From positions 124,001-188,000 of the forward strand of contig OZ251224.1 in NCBI GenBank assembly GCA_965240325.2: a stretch of 64,000 nucleotides of DNA, read 5' to 3'. The translations under genes were made by a program, and so were the position numbers. The notes under the pieces are model-generated. The model ran no database searches and was not told where the DNA came from. It saw only the letters and a list, made by a program, of their open reading frames with translations. The DNA comes from Rebecca billardiae RCC1528. Taxonomy: Eukaryota > Haptophyta. This document shows, piece by piece, positions 34,717 through 44,930 of the stretch. How positions within the stretch are numbered: position 1 is the stretch's first letter; the number at the start of each line of letters is the position of its first letter.

Positions 34717-35058
34717 CTCGCGCGGGCACGGCGCGCGCATTCGATGGCGCTACCTTGCCCCGCGGCAGCGCGCGCGCGCAGCCGACCAAGTCGCGCGCCA
34801 CGCGCGCGCGGTCTTCCGAGCGAGCCCGTGCCGCCTTCATTGTGGCGGCGCGCACATGCGTGCTGCTCCAAGGCGGGAAGGAGGCGACGAGGAGGACGGC
34901 GCTCGGGGCAAAGTGAGGCGCACTGCTGCTGCGCAGCGGGCCGAGCGCCGCGCATCCTCTGCAGACCGACTCGGCCGACGTCGCGCCTCACGCCGTGCGC
35001 GGCCTCGCCGCCCTCCGCCGCTGATAGTACTCGCTCCGCTCCGCTCGCACCGCTCGCC
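34717..35058 (-). repeat. large inverted repeat, right arm (342 bp)
   Basis: Partner of 34065-34406. A transcript through both arms would fold into a ~340-bp duplex with a 310-nt loop. Confidence 0.93.
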
Positions 35059-35148
35059 GAGGCAAACAGAGCCCTCCCGACCTCCGCGGCTGTCGCCAGC
35101 GGAGTTGCGCACCCTTACTACCCTTGCCCTTCGGCAGAGTTCGGCTTC

Positions 35149-35782
35149 ATAACTCACTCGGTAGACCCACATGAGAGTAGATTGAGGTGGGGGCCGCGTT
35201 GATAAACGCGTGAGGTGACTAGGTCACACCCCCGAAGCCGTCCAGGATGCGACGCCGACCAGGAAGGACTCGCCGATGCATTCGAGCAACTCCGCCGACA
35301 GAAGCCGATGACCGCCTAGACGCCGAAGAGGAAGTACTCGATGGAGCACGTAGACCGCAGGCGCTGGCAGCCGACGCCCCCCCCCCAACGCAAGTTTGGG
35401 CAGAGCGCGGCGCCGCAGGAGGCAGAGGCCTCGAGGGCCTCCACCCCCCCGACACCGCGCGCACCCAAGGCCATGCCCACCCAGCAACCAGCAGGGTGGG
35501 AGGGCAGGGAGAAACAACTCCCAGAGGAGGAGCAGCCACCAGGGCAGCGGTGACCAGAGCAGCCACGCCGGCCGCCGCGCCGCGGGTGCAGCCAGCGAGC
35601 GCGGCCGCACCCAGACGCGCATGGCTTGCCAAGCTGCTGAGCCAATCCAGGCCCGCGCCCAATCCGGGCCTGGCTCGGCTTGACGACCGGAAAACCTCCA
35701 GGCAGCCGGACCCTGGCTGCCAGCCCGCCCTCATGAGGGCTACCGGTGAGTTATACCCGCATAACCGAGCGGTTATACAACC
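35149..35782 (+). repeat. modular repeat element, short copy
   Basis: It starts ATAACTCACTCGGT and ends ACCGGTGAGTTAT plus 28 bp (ACCCGCATAACCGAGCGGTT, then ATACAACC), so the termini are short imperfect inverted repeats. A head of about 300 bp (35149-35448) and a tail of about 270 bp (35510-35782) are both shared with the long copy that begins directly after it. It may be a deletion derivative of the long copy. Confidence 0.75.
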
Positions 35783-36201
35783 ATAACTCACTCGGTAGAC
35801 CCACATGAGAGTAGATTGAGGTGGGGGCCGCGTTGATAAACGCGTGAGGTGACTAGGTCACACCCCCGAAGCCGTCCAGGATGCGACGCCGACCAGGAAG
35901 GACTCGCCGATGCATTCGAGCACTACTACGCCGACAGAAGCCGATGACCGCCTAGACGCCGAAGAGGAAGTACTCGATGGAGCACGTAGACCGCAGGCGC
36001 TGGCAGCCGACGCCCCCCCCCCAACGCAAGTTTGGGCAGAGCGCGGCGCCGCAGGAGGCAGAGGCCTCGAGGGCCTCCACCCAGGACCCGTTGCACGGGT
36101 GAGTAACCGTGAGCGTATGAAAAAACGACAAGCGTATGAAATCTCGCGGTTTTGTCGCTCGCGCTGCCGCATGGCTGACGTCCGCGCCGATCCGAGCGCA
36201 A

Positions 36202-36234
36202 TGGTGCATTGCGAAGCCGATTCGCAATGCACCA
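36202..36234. repeat. perfect 14-bp hairpin
   Basis: TGGTGCATTGCGAA, loop GCCGA, TTCGCAATGCACCA. All 14 pairs match. Confidence 0.95.
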
Positions 36235-37299
36235 ATCCAATCCGCATGTCAATCGACCCAACCGTCGCTGAGAACGAACGACAAAACCCAGGGCAGGTGT
36301 CCACCACGAAGCCACGCCGCGCGCGCGCTGGCAGCGTGAGCCGGCGCGGTTGCAAAGGGTTGCCCAAAGGCAGAGAGATCAGCCAATGCGGCTACCTTCG
36401 GCAAGCACGCCACCTCAGCGTCAGCATCGGGTGGGGCCGTGAGGATACATGCCCTTGGATGCGGCTCCAGCCAAACGGCTCTCGACGCGGGGAGCCGCCA
36501 TCGGCCGCGAGCGCGTACACGGATACACGTGCTGTCCTCGTGAACGAGGATTCAGGAGACGAGGCGCGGCCCGCGATGCGCAGGCAAGACCTAGGGAGTG
36601 GCTCACGCTTTGATCGCGGGTACGGGTACAGAAGGCGTGCGCACGCAACCACACCGCCTTCGTGAAGCGCGTGGGCAAGCTGCTGAAGCTCTCACGATGC
36701 GCGCTTACTTCTCATCTCCGTGCGCTCGCCGACCGCTCACGCTGCCTTCCGCGCGGCGGACCTGGGAAACCTGCCACCTGGCGCGCACGACGCAGCGCGT
36801 AACGCGGAAGGTGGTAGATCTGCTGCCACGCTCCCGCTGCCGCCGCCGGCGGCGGCAGCGGCATGCCCACGATGCGGCGACGGTGCTGATGACTATCACT
36901 GCCAAAGTGTCGTTTTTTCGGCGCTCACGCGTGCAACGGGTCCCAGAAGGAGGTGTGGAATGCCACACCCCGCAGGGGTGGTGGCCGGGGGCCCGAAGAG
37001 GCCGAGGCCGCCGAAGGGGTAGCGCGAGGACCGAAGGCGGCAGAGGCCCAGAGGGGCTCCCCGCAGGGTTGTATGAGTAAGGACGATCCAGACGGCATGA
37101 GACAGTGGGCACGAAAACATGCGCGGCGGCGGCGGCGCAGGCGGGAAGCAGGCGCGAGACACGCACGCGTAGCGTCAGATAAGGTAGCAGGTCGCATCCC
37201 ACACACAGCAGTGCACGGCAGACTGCAGAGGAGGCGGCAGAGAAGGAGAGAGCAGCACCCACCCGCCAGGCGATGAAGGCAAGCGAGACTGCGAAGCGT

Positions 37300-37626
37300 G
37301 AGAAGATTGCAGACGGGGACGCCTGGGAGCGGTTCCCAGGCGCCCCCATCGAAAGCAGAGCATGAGAAGATTGCAGACGGGGACGCCTCGAAGCGGTTCC
37401 GAGGCGCCCCCATTGAAAGCAGAGCATGAGAAGATTGCAGACGGGGACGCCTCGAAGCGGTTCCGAGGCGCCCCCATCGAAAGCAGAGCATGAGAAGATA
37501 GATTGCAGACGGGGACGCCTCGAAGCGGCTCCGAGGCGCCCCCATCGAAAGCAGATAGAGCATGAGAAGATTGCAGACGGGGACGCCTCGAAGCGGCTCC
37601 GAGGCGCCCCCATCGAAAGCAGAGAG
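37300..37626 (+). repeat. tandem hairpin array 1 (5 units)
   Basis: Units of about 60-66 bp share GATTGCAGACGGGGACGCCT and CGCCCCCATCGAAAGCAGA. Each contains an inverted repeat around GCGG. Unit 1 reads GCCTGGGAGCGGTTCCCAGGC where the others read GCCTCGAAGCGGTTCCGAGGC, changing both sides of the stem together. Confidence 0.9.
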
Positions 37627-37826
37627 CAAGCAGGGCAGGTGCACGAGTGGAGAGAGCGAGGGCTGAGGGCTGCCTACCGCCGACGCACACGCACCTGGAA
37701 GAAACAACTCCCAGAGGAGGAGCAGCCACCAGCGCAGCGGTGACCAGAGCAGCCACGCCGGCCGCCGCGCCGCGGGTGCAGCCAGCGAGCGCGGCCGCAC
37801 CCAGACGCGCATGGCTTGCCAAGCTC

Positions 37827-38024
37827 CGAAGATTGCAGACGGGGACGCCTCGAAGCGGTTCCGAGGCACCCCCATCGAAAGCAGAGCATGAGAAGATAGA
37901 TTGCAGACGGGGACGCCTCGAAGCGGTTCCGAGGCGCCCCCATCGAAAGCAGATAGAGCATGAGAAAATTGCAGACGGGGACGCCTCGAAGCGGCTCCGA
38001 GGCGCCCCCATCGAAAGCAGAGAG
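37827..38024 (+). repeat. tandem hairpin array 2 (3 units)
   Basis: The same unit as array 1. The spacer after each array (37627-37826 and 38025-38222) is also duplicated, so array plus spacer were amplified as a block of about 396 bp. Confidence 0.88.
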
Positions 38025-38499
38025 CAAGCAGGGCAGGTGCACGAGTGGAGAGAGCGAGGGCTGAGGGCGGCCTACCGCCGACGCACACGCACCTGGAAGA
38101 AACAACTCCCAGAGGAGGAGCAGCCACCAGCGCAGCGGTGACCAGAGCAGCCACGCCGGCCGCAGCGCCGCGGGTGCAGCCAGCGAGCGCGGCCGCACCC
38201 AGACGCGCATCGCTTGCCAAGCTGCTGAGCAAATCCAGACCCGCGCCCAATCCGGGCCTGGCTCGGCTTGACGACCGGAAAACCTCCAGGCAGCCGGACC
38301 CTGGCTGCCAGCCCGCCCTCATGAGGGCTACCGGTGAGTTATACCCGCATAACCGAGCGGTTATACAACCATTCCTCGCTAGCCGCACAGTGCCGGCGAC
38401 CTGGTCGGGCGGACTGAAGGCGAAGGATTGTCACACGACGTCATCCATCGTCGATCTTGCCGAGCAAGCACTCCTTCCGCCACCTGCTGCGCGCGCGCG

Positions 38500-41400
38500 A
38501 TGCGCGGCGTGCCGCTGGCGGAGCAGTCGGACGGCGAGGTCGGCGGCGACGCTTCGGCTGCCGTCCTTCGATCCTCCCGCCCGGGCGCGAGCGCGTTCGC
38601 CGAGCAGGCCTTTGCCGACGCGCTCGCCAGCCGGCCGGCGACCGCGCCCGCGCCGCAGCCGCTCGCGCCCGCGCTGCCGCAGCAGCCCAGCGGCGCCCAG
38701 GGCGCGGCGCATGCGGGCGCGGGCGCGGCAGGTGGCGGCTGCAGCTCGTCTGCGCCTGTCGCGGCGCGCTCGGGCGTGACGTTCTCATCGGCCGCGTCGG
38801 TGGTTGACCAGGCCGTTCCGTCAAAGGAGGCGCTCGTGCAGCGTGCGCGGCGGTCGAACGTGCCCGGCTTCCGCGCCGTCTACGACGCCGTCCGAGCGCG
38901 CGAGCGCTCGTACCCGCACCACGCCGTCTCGGACGAGTCGCAGCACGCCTCGGGGCGCGCGCTCAACGACATTGTGAGCGTGCCCAAGGCGGCGCCGCCG
39001 CGGCTCTTCTGCCTGGTGAAGCTGGCGTACGCGCTGCCGGAGTTCTCGAAGCTCTCCGTCACCATGCTGATGAACGTGCACGCCATCGCCTTCTTCAACG
39101 AGTTTGGCGCGCACCTGTCGGTGCTGACCTTCTTCATCTCGCTCGCGCGCTCGTTCGACGTGCTCACCGACCCGCTGATGGGCTGGGTGTCGGACGCGAC
39201 GCGCTCGCGCTTCGGGCGGCGGCGGCCGTACATGCTCGCCTTCGCGCCCGGCTACGCGGGCTGCCTCATCGGCCTGCTCAGCGTCGTGCCCGTGATGCGC
39301 GACCTCGCCGATCCGGCGGCGCGCTCGGCGCGCGTCGTCTCTTGGTTTGGCTGCTTTTACGTCACGTTCTACCTGTTCGACACGGGGTCGAACGTGCCGC
39401 ACGCGGCGCTGGGGCCCGAGCTGACGGACTCGCCGACGGAGCGCAACGCCACCTTCTTCCTCGCCGCCCTCTTCAAGATGGCCGGCATCCTCTTCGCCGC
39501 GATGGCGCCGGTCGCGCTCGAGTACGAGTACGGCTGCCACGAGGAGGCGGCGGCCGTGGCACCGGGCGCGTGGCCGACGTGCACGATGGAGGCGAAGGGG
39601 TACGGGCTGCAGCTCACGGCGTGCGCCCTCGCGCTGTGGTACATCCTCGCGATCGGCATCGTGTGCTGCACCGTGCGCGAGCGGCCGGCCTCGACCAAGA
39701 CGCACACGCCGCCGCTCGTGCCGTCGCTGATGGCGACGTTCCGCAACAAGCCGTTCATGGCGCTGCTGCCCGCGTGGGTGCTCGACCAGCTCTCCGTCAC
39801 GATGCTCACGACGATGCTGGTGTACTTCTACACGTACATCGTGCAGCCGGAGAAGACCGTCGAGTGCGCCGCCGAGTGCACGCTCGACGCCGCGGGCGCG
39901 CGCTGGTACGACGCCTACCCCGAGCGCGACGCGCGCGGGCGCTCGACCAAGTCGATCGTGTTCCCCGGCTGCCGCTCGACGTTCTGGTGCGGCACGTCCG
40001 GCTGGATCGGGCTGTCGGTGGTCGCGCTGATCACGGGCGCGGTGCTCTCGCAGCCGGCGTGGCTGTGGCTCACGACCAAGCTCGACAAGCGCAACGTGTG
40101 GCTGCTCATGAACCTGGTCAACGCGCTGACCAACATCGTGTTTGTGCTCGTGGGCGAGGGCGACCCCGTGCTGTGCGTCACGCTCGTCTTCTTCAACGGG
40201 CTGCCGCTCGGCGCGCAGTTCCTCAACGACTCGCTCGTCGCGGACGTGATCGACTACGACGAGTTCCTCACCGGCGTGCGCTCCGAGGGCCGCTTCACCA
40301 TCGGCCAGTCGCTGCTCCCCAAGGTCGTCTCGGTGCCGGCCGCGACGGTGCCGCTCACGCTGCTCGTCTTCCTCGGCTTCACGCCGCCCGACGAGCTGGG
40401 GCGGCCGCAGCCGCAGACGGCGACGATCCGGCTGTTCATCCGCGTGGTGTTCTTCGGCATCCCGTTCGTGTGCTGCCTCATCTCGGTGGCGCTCAAGGTG
40501 CGCTTCCCGCTCAAGACCGAGGCGATCCGGCGGCAGGTGCGCGAGGGCTGCGCGCTGCACATGCAGGGGCTGCCCGCGGTCGACCCGCTCACCGAGCGCG
40601 TCACGTACCCGCTCGACCTGGCGGACGGCGAGGAGGTGGAGCAGTGGCGGCTCGACCACTTCTTCCTGCGCCAGCTCGAGCACCTGTACATGCGCGGGCC
40701 GAAGCCGCTCATCCGCAGCATGCGCGCCAACCGGCTCAGCGCGGCCACCGCGCTCGTCGGCTCGGTCGCCATCTGCTCGGTCGGGCTGTCGCGCGGCTGG
40801 ATCTACGAGCAGGCGCTGGCGTGGCTGTGCATCTTCTCGGCGATGGGCGGCGGCCTGTCGCTGTGCATGCTGCTGCTCGCGCAGGCGCGGCTGCGCGCGG
40901 CGTACAGCCTGCAGTTCCGGCCTGTGAACAAGGTGCGCGCGGCCGCGCGCCGCCGCGCCGCCGCCGCGCCGCGGCCGCGGCCGACTCAGCGCCGAGCGCC
41001 CCGCGCGCCGCGCGCGCGCGCGCGCGCGCGCATGCGCCCGCACGGCAGGCGTTCCTCGGCCGGCTGATCAGCCTATACCAGGGCGACACGAACGTCGAGA
41101 GCCTCTCGGGCGTGACGATCGAGCACGTGGACGCGGCGCTCGAGCGGTGGAAGGTGACCAACGCCGTGCGCGGCGTGCGCGTGCGCGTGGGCGAGCAGGA
41201 CGACGTGCCGCTGCTCGAGCTGATGGAGGCGCTGCAGGGCGCGCTGCGCGGCATCGAGCTCCCAGTCGTGGACGCGGAGAGCGCGACCGCCAGGGCGACG
41301 CGCCAGATGGCCACGACGAGCAACGCCGCGGTGATCAAGCGCGTCGTCGACCAGCAGGGCGGCGGTGCGCCGGGCGCGCCCGCGCCCGGCGCAGCGCCGT

Positions 41401-41609
41401 CGTGCGGCGGCGCCAACGGCGGCTCGATGTCGCCAACGCCGCCGCCGCCGCTCGAGCCGCCGCCCGCGCCGCCTGGGCCCCCGCCCGAGCCGCCCGGCGC
41501 GCCGAGCGGGCTGGAGATGGCGGCTGGTCTGCCACCCGCAGCCACCGACCCTGGGGCGGGCGGCAATGGTGCGGGCACCGCCGGTGGTGGCAGCGTCTCG
41601 CGCGTATAG
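38500..41609 (+). CDS. MFS transporter of the GPH (sugar/cation symporter) type, 2 exons
   Basis: Exons 38500-40932 and 41049-41609 give 997 aa. After a ~160-residue Ala/Pro-rich N-terminus comes a twelve-helix MFS core. RSFDVLTDPLMGWVSDATRSRFGRRRPYM is diagnostic of the glycoside-pentoside-hexuronide:cation symporter family (here split for reading: RSFDVLTDPLMGWVSD, then TRSRFGRRRPY). FLNDSLVADVIDYDEFLTGVRSEG (FLNDSLVADVIDYDE, then TGVRSEG) is the matching C-half motif. A large Cys-rich lumenal/extracellular loop with four or five cysteines lies between helices 7 and 8. The C-terminal exon is a cytosolic helical and Pro-rich tail. Substrate unknown; it may sit in the plasma or plastid membrane. 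ATG 38500 (MRGVPLAEQ) is the first in frame. Confidence 0.85.
40933..41048 (+). other. intron of the MFS/GPH gene
   Basis: 116 bp, phase 0: AACAAG|GTGCGCGCGG to CACGGCAG|GCGTTCCTC. The frame changes across it and the protein continues as AFLGRLISLYQGDTN. Confidence 0.85.
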
Positions 41610-43046
41610 CATCGCTGCCACGGCATGCAGCACTGCTGCGCTGCTGAGTGCTGCCGCACCGCCTGCCAAGTCGCTCCGAGTCGCGTTCGGCCGCATCGTC
41701 AGTCACACTGACAGTGGGAGTGGCCCGTACAGCGTACTTCAATGTACGCCGCGTAGTAGTGCATCATGCACAACATGGCGGTTATTGTATCCTCGCCACG
41801 TAGCAGTCGTATATATATAAACATAATCACTCACGGATAATGCGCGCTCCGGGCGTCTTCTGAATCTGATCCGCCGTCTGGCCTGTTTTATTTCTACCAG
41901 ATTCCATTTACTATGTCACGGCGACAAACCCGTGCCTGCCAGTGGGAATCGGTGTCACGCCCCGTTCAGTGTACCTCTCACGGCCGATGGCGGCCCCGGC
42001 GTGCGTGAGGAATGCGATTCGTGCACTCCTCGGTGACCGGTGAGTGCACGAATCCAGTTGCGGCGCTCGTCCGCCTCGTCGTCGTCGCACACGAGGTACA
42101 CTGAAGAGCACGGGTCAGAAGCCAGATCTCTCTGCGCGCTCGCGCCCGCGTGGCGAGGCACTGGCAGGCTTGTACTCATCATCTTGGCCAAGACTGCAGC
42201 CTGCCAGATGCGCGAGGACGCGTGTGCACGCCTTTCCGCGCGTCATGGGTGCGCACGGTACGCACTTTGTCGTCATCCACGCCGAGGAGGCCTGAGCAAC
42301 CAGCCCACCAGCCTGCCTTGACCACGTTCAAATGCAGGCTGCAGTGCGAGCGCACGCCGAACGGAAACATCTCACGGTCGACAAGGAAGGGGCGGCGGAG
42401 CGAGTAGAGCTGGTGTCGTTTGCAGTCCATCTGTCGTTCAACAGTCTTGGTTCACCAAATGACACGGGCGCGACGCAGCCAAGGCAGAGTGCTTGCAGCT
42501 CGCAGCGCGCCCGCAACTCGGTTTGCCGCCGCGGCGGCGCGGCGATCGTCACACCGCCGTGCGCTGCGAGGGACCTCTGTGTCATGGCGAAGCACCATGG
42601 CAAGGCTAAGCAGCAGCATGCCTTGGCAACACCGTACGCTACAGCTCAGCGCCCTAGTACGAACATGCGCCAACGACGTGCCATCACTACTCCGCACTCG
42701 CGCCGGCACCACCAGCGGGCAAGCGCCGCCATTTTACCGCGTTTTGGCGGATGTCGCCGTTGGGCTCTCATAAAATAAAACAGGCCGTCTATCAATAGAC
42801 AATAACCGTCGGCGGCGGCGTCCGCAGTGTCAGATCCCTGACACTCACTGACACTGATGGTACGCGACTCATCGTCTTGCATGCTGCCGGCAGGCCGTGA
42901 CGGACTGACGGTCCCGCCGGACACTCCGCGTACTGCGCGCAGCCGGCATACTCAGCACGATGATCATCATCATGAGGCATCATCCGCCGCGTGTATCAGA
43001 TCGCGGTCCTCATCGTCACGCATCCTCATCCCATATCCTTCCCGGC
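41610..43046. other. intergenic region with a hairpin
   Basis: About 1.4 kb with no supported gene. A perfect 13-bp hairpin occurs at 42016-42054 and clustered GACACT motifs near 42830-42860. Confidence 0.55.
42016..42054. repeat. perfect 13-bp inverted repeat
   Basis: GATTCGTGCACTC and GAGTGCACGAATC flank a 13-nt loop that itself contains the near-palindrome CGGTGACCG. Confidence 0.93.
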
Positions 43047-43481
43047 TCAGCGATGCGGGCGCGCAGAACTCGTTTGTCGTATGAGGTCCACTTCGTTCTT
43101 CTCCCTCTCCACAGAAGCCTCCAGCTGCGGAATCTGCGCCAGCAGCTCAAGCAGGATCCGAACATCTTCGGCTTCGGTGTCTTCGTGTCTCTTGATCTCA
43201 TCGCAAACGTCCATCATCGCGCAGAGTGCCGATCCGACGTCGTCTGCCAGTGTTTCGCAGTCGTTGGTTGCGTGCTGGAGTTCCTGCTCGACTTCGAGCA
43301 CGACTCGCTGAAGGAGCTGCTCCTCGCACGCGCGCCGCGTCGTCGCGAGGCGACGCGCCCTCTTGCGCTCGCGCGCATCACGTGCCATCGTCCGGGCACG
43401 GCGCTCGAGAGGCACGACGAGCTCGACTTCCAGGACCCTCGTGTGCGCCTGGAGCGCGGCAATGCGCTCGGCGGAGACCAT
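43047..43481 (-). CDS. small coiled-coil protein
   Basis: 144 aa, unrecognised. It is almost entirely helical and charged, with heptads from ERIAALQAHTRVLEVELVVP through ACEEQLLQRVVLEVEQELQH to VRILLELLAQIPQLEASVER, ending TSSARPHR. An Arg-rich patch (ARDARERKRARRLATTRRA) sits in the middle. It starts at ATG 43481, divergent from the MAT1 homologue 150 bp away. Because the overlapping plus-strand frame has no domain here, this minus reading is preferred. An upstream exon cannot be excluded. Confidence 0.6.
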   Translation of the reverse strand: MVSAERIAALQAHTRVLEVELVVPLERRARTMARDARERKRARRLATTRRACEEQLLQRVVLEVEQELQHATNDCETLADDVGSALCAMMDVCDEIKRHEDTEAEDVRILLELLAQIPQLEASVEREKNEVDLIRQTSSARPHR

Positions 43482-43631
43482 CCTCGACAGCAAGCTTGCA
43501 GCCCGACGACGCTCTGCCCTTGCCCTGCCGCGCTTCGCTCGGCGACTCCCTTGGCTCGGCAACGACCGGTCTCCTCGCCTGCGAGGCCCTCCGCCGGCCC
43601 GGCCTGCGCAGGACTCGTGTCCGGACTGCTC
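43482..43631. promoter_or_regulatory. shared divergent promoter region
   Basis: 150 bp between the small coiled-coil gene (minus) and the MAT1 homologue (plus). Confidence 0.4.
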
Positions 43632-44372
43632 ATGAGCAAGCCCCGGTTCCTCAGCAGCGGCAGGATGGTCGTCGCCTCGGCGGCGATGGGGTCGTCGGCG
43701 AACCCCTTCCAGCTGGAGAAGAGGTATCGCGACGAGATACTGGCGGTCTACTTCAAGTGCGAGGAGGACTTTGAAGACGTGGAGGAGTACAACGAGTACC
43801 TGATGGAGGTGGAGGACATGGTGCACAGCCTGATGAACGACGAGAACACCCCGGCGACACGCGCCAAGCTCGCGCAGTACAAGAAGCAGTACGGCGAGCT
43901 CTCGGCGGCAAACCGGAGCCGGCGCGCCGTGGCGTACCGGCAGATGCAAGAGGCCGACGAGCGCGAGCGGCTGGAGCGCGAGCAGCGGCGCTTGGAGCAG
44001 CACGAGGCCGACGAGCGCCGGCTGCACGGCCGGATCGCAGAGAAGCGCACGGCGCAGATCAGCATCGCTGAGGGGCGTGGCGCGGCCACCACCGCCACCG
44101 CTGCGCCGCCCGCTGCGTCGCTGACTGCCGAGCTGCTTGTCGACCCGGCCGCCGTGCCGCTGCACATGCGCGAGGAGAAGCAGGAGACGCGCCAGGCACC
44201 ATCTCGCGGCCGTGGTGCGACAGAGGAGGCGCGAGCCAAGGAGAGGCGCGCGGCACAGGCCGCGGGCTACTCGCAGCGGCTCTGGCTTCAGCATGCCGTG
44301 CTGTGGGCGTGCCAAGGGGATGGGCTCGAGTTCGTGCCTCCTGCGGATCATCAGCACGCGATGACGAGATAG
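43632..44372 (+). CDS. MNAT1: MAT1-like CDK-activating-kinase assembly factor lacking the RING finger
   Basis: 246 aa. It matches the central and C-terminal parts of MAT1, the subunit that stabilises CDK7-cyclin H and links it to TFIIH. The block RYRDEILAVYFKCEEDF, then YNEYLMEVEDMVHSLMN, corresponds to the MAT1 signature ([24 protein letters not shown]). A long charged coiled coil follows (about 95-150). The C-terminus AAGYSQRLWLQHAVLWACQG aligns with the hydrophobic CDK7/cyclin-binding end. The N-terminal C3HC4 RING of ordinary MAT1 is absent, and I find no Cys-rich exon in the 150 bp before the start. The RING exon is either lost or far upstream. Confidence 0.7.
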   Translation: MSKPRFLSSGRMVVASAAMGSSANPFQLEKRYRDEILAVYFKCEEDFEDVEEYNEYLMEVEDMVHSLMNDENTPATRAKLAQYKKQYGELSAANRSRRAVAYRQMQEADERERLEREQRRLEQHEADERRLHGRIAEKRTAQISIAEGRGAATTATAAPPAASLTAELLVDPAAVPLHMREEKQETRQAPSRGRGATEEARAKERRAAQAAGYSQRLWLQHAVLWACQGDGLEFVPPADHQHAMTR

Positions 44373-44930
44373 CACCGCCCCGGCGGGGGCGGCTGCCGCG
44401 GGGCGGTCCGATGATGAATCTCATGAATCAATCATTCAATCAATGATTTATTTACTGAATGAATGACTATAATATATTCTGAATGCAGCGTCGCACTACT
44501 GAGACACTACTCCCGACGAGGCTCAGTGATGATCGGATCCTGAGACAGCTGAGTGAGTAGCTAGCTACGTACCGCCTACTACAGTACTATAGTGTACTAC
44601 GGAGTACGGTCCGCGCCGCATTGACAATAATACAATAACTGCTGCCAACGGCCGGGGTGGCCGCGCTGGCCCGCCCACGACGTGAGCGGCCCTGCGCAGC
44701 CTAGCCCAGCAGTCCGTGGGCGGCTGGCCCGCACGGCGTGCACGCGTGTTGGGCCGTCGGCTACACTGCGCGAGGCGGGCGGCCACGCGGCACACGTGCG
44801 CGGCGCAGCGCGGCGCGCCCCGGATCGCCGGCGCCAGCGTGGTGCGCCGCCGGCCGGTGCCCGCCGCCTGGCGCCCGCCGTCGCCAAGCACGCTGCGGCG
44901 CGCGAGGCCGTCGCCTCCCTCGGCCGCGCC
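44373..44930. other. convergent intergenic region
   Basis: About 560 bp between convergent genes. An AT-rich patch at 44415-44480 has repeated AATCAAT/GAATGA words. No gene seen. Confidence 0.5.

Larger units (their letters stand above)
35783..38372 (+). repeat. modular repeat element, long copy
   Basis: It has the same head (35783-36082) and the same tail (38100-38372) as the short copy, with about 2 kb of unique interior between. The interior contains a perfect 14-bp-stem hairpin (36202-36234) and two arrays of hairpin units. No transposase or reverse transcriptase is visible, so if mobile it is non-autonomous. Confidence 0.7.

Noticed and set aside
34007-35202. Several ORFs of 100-300 codons in both strands
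   Set aside because: They are mirror images produced by the 342-bp inverted repeat, with no codon bias or domain.
37300-38024. CRISPR-like array
   Set aside because: The whole unit including the 'spacer' part is repeated nearly unchanged, units lack unique spacers, and no cas genes are present. It is a satellite with hairpins.
42960-43631. Upstream extension of the MAT1 frame
   Set aside because: It lies antisense to the small coiled-coil gene and has no RING cysteines or other MAT1 features.
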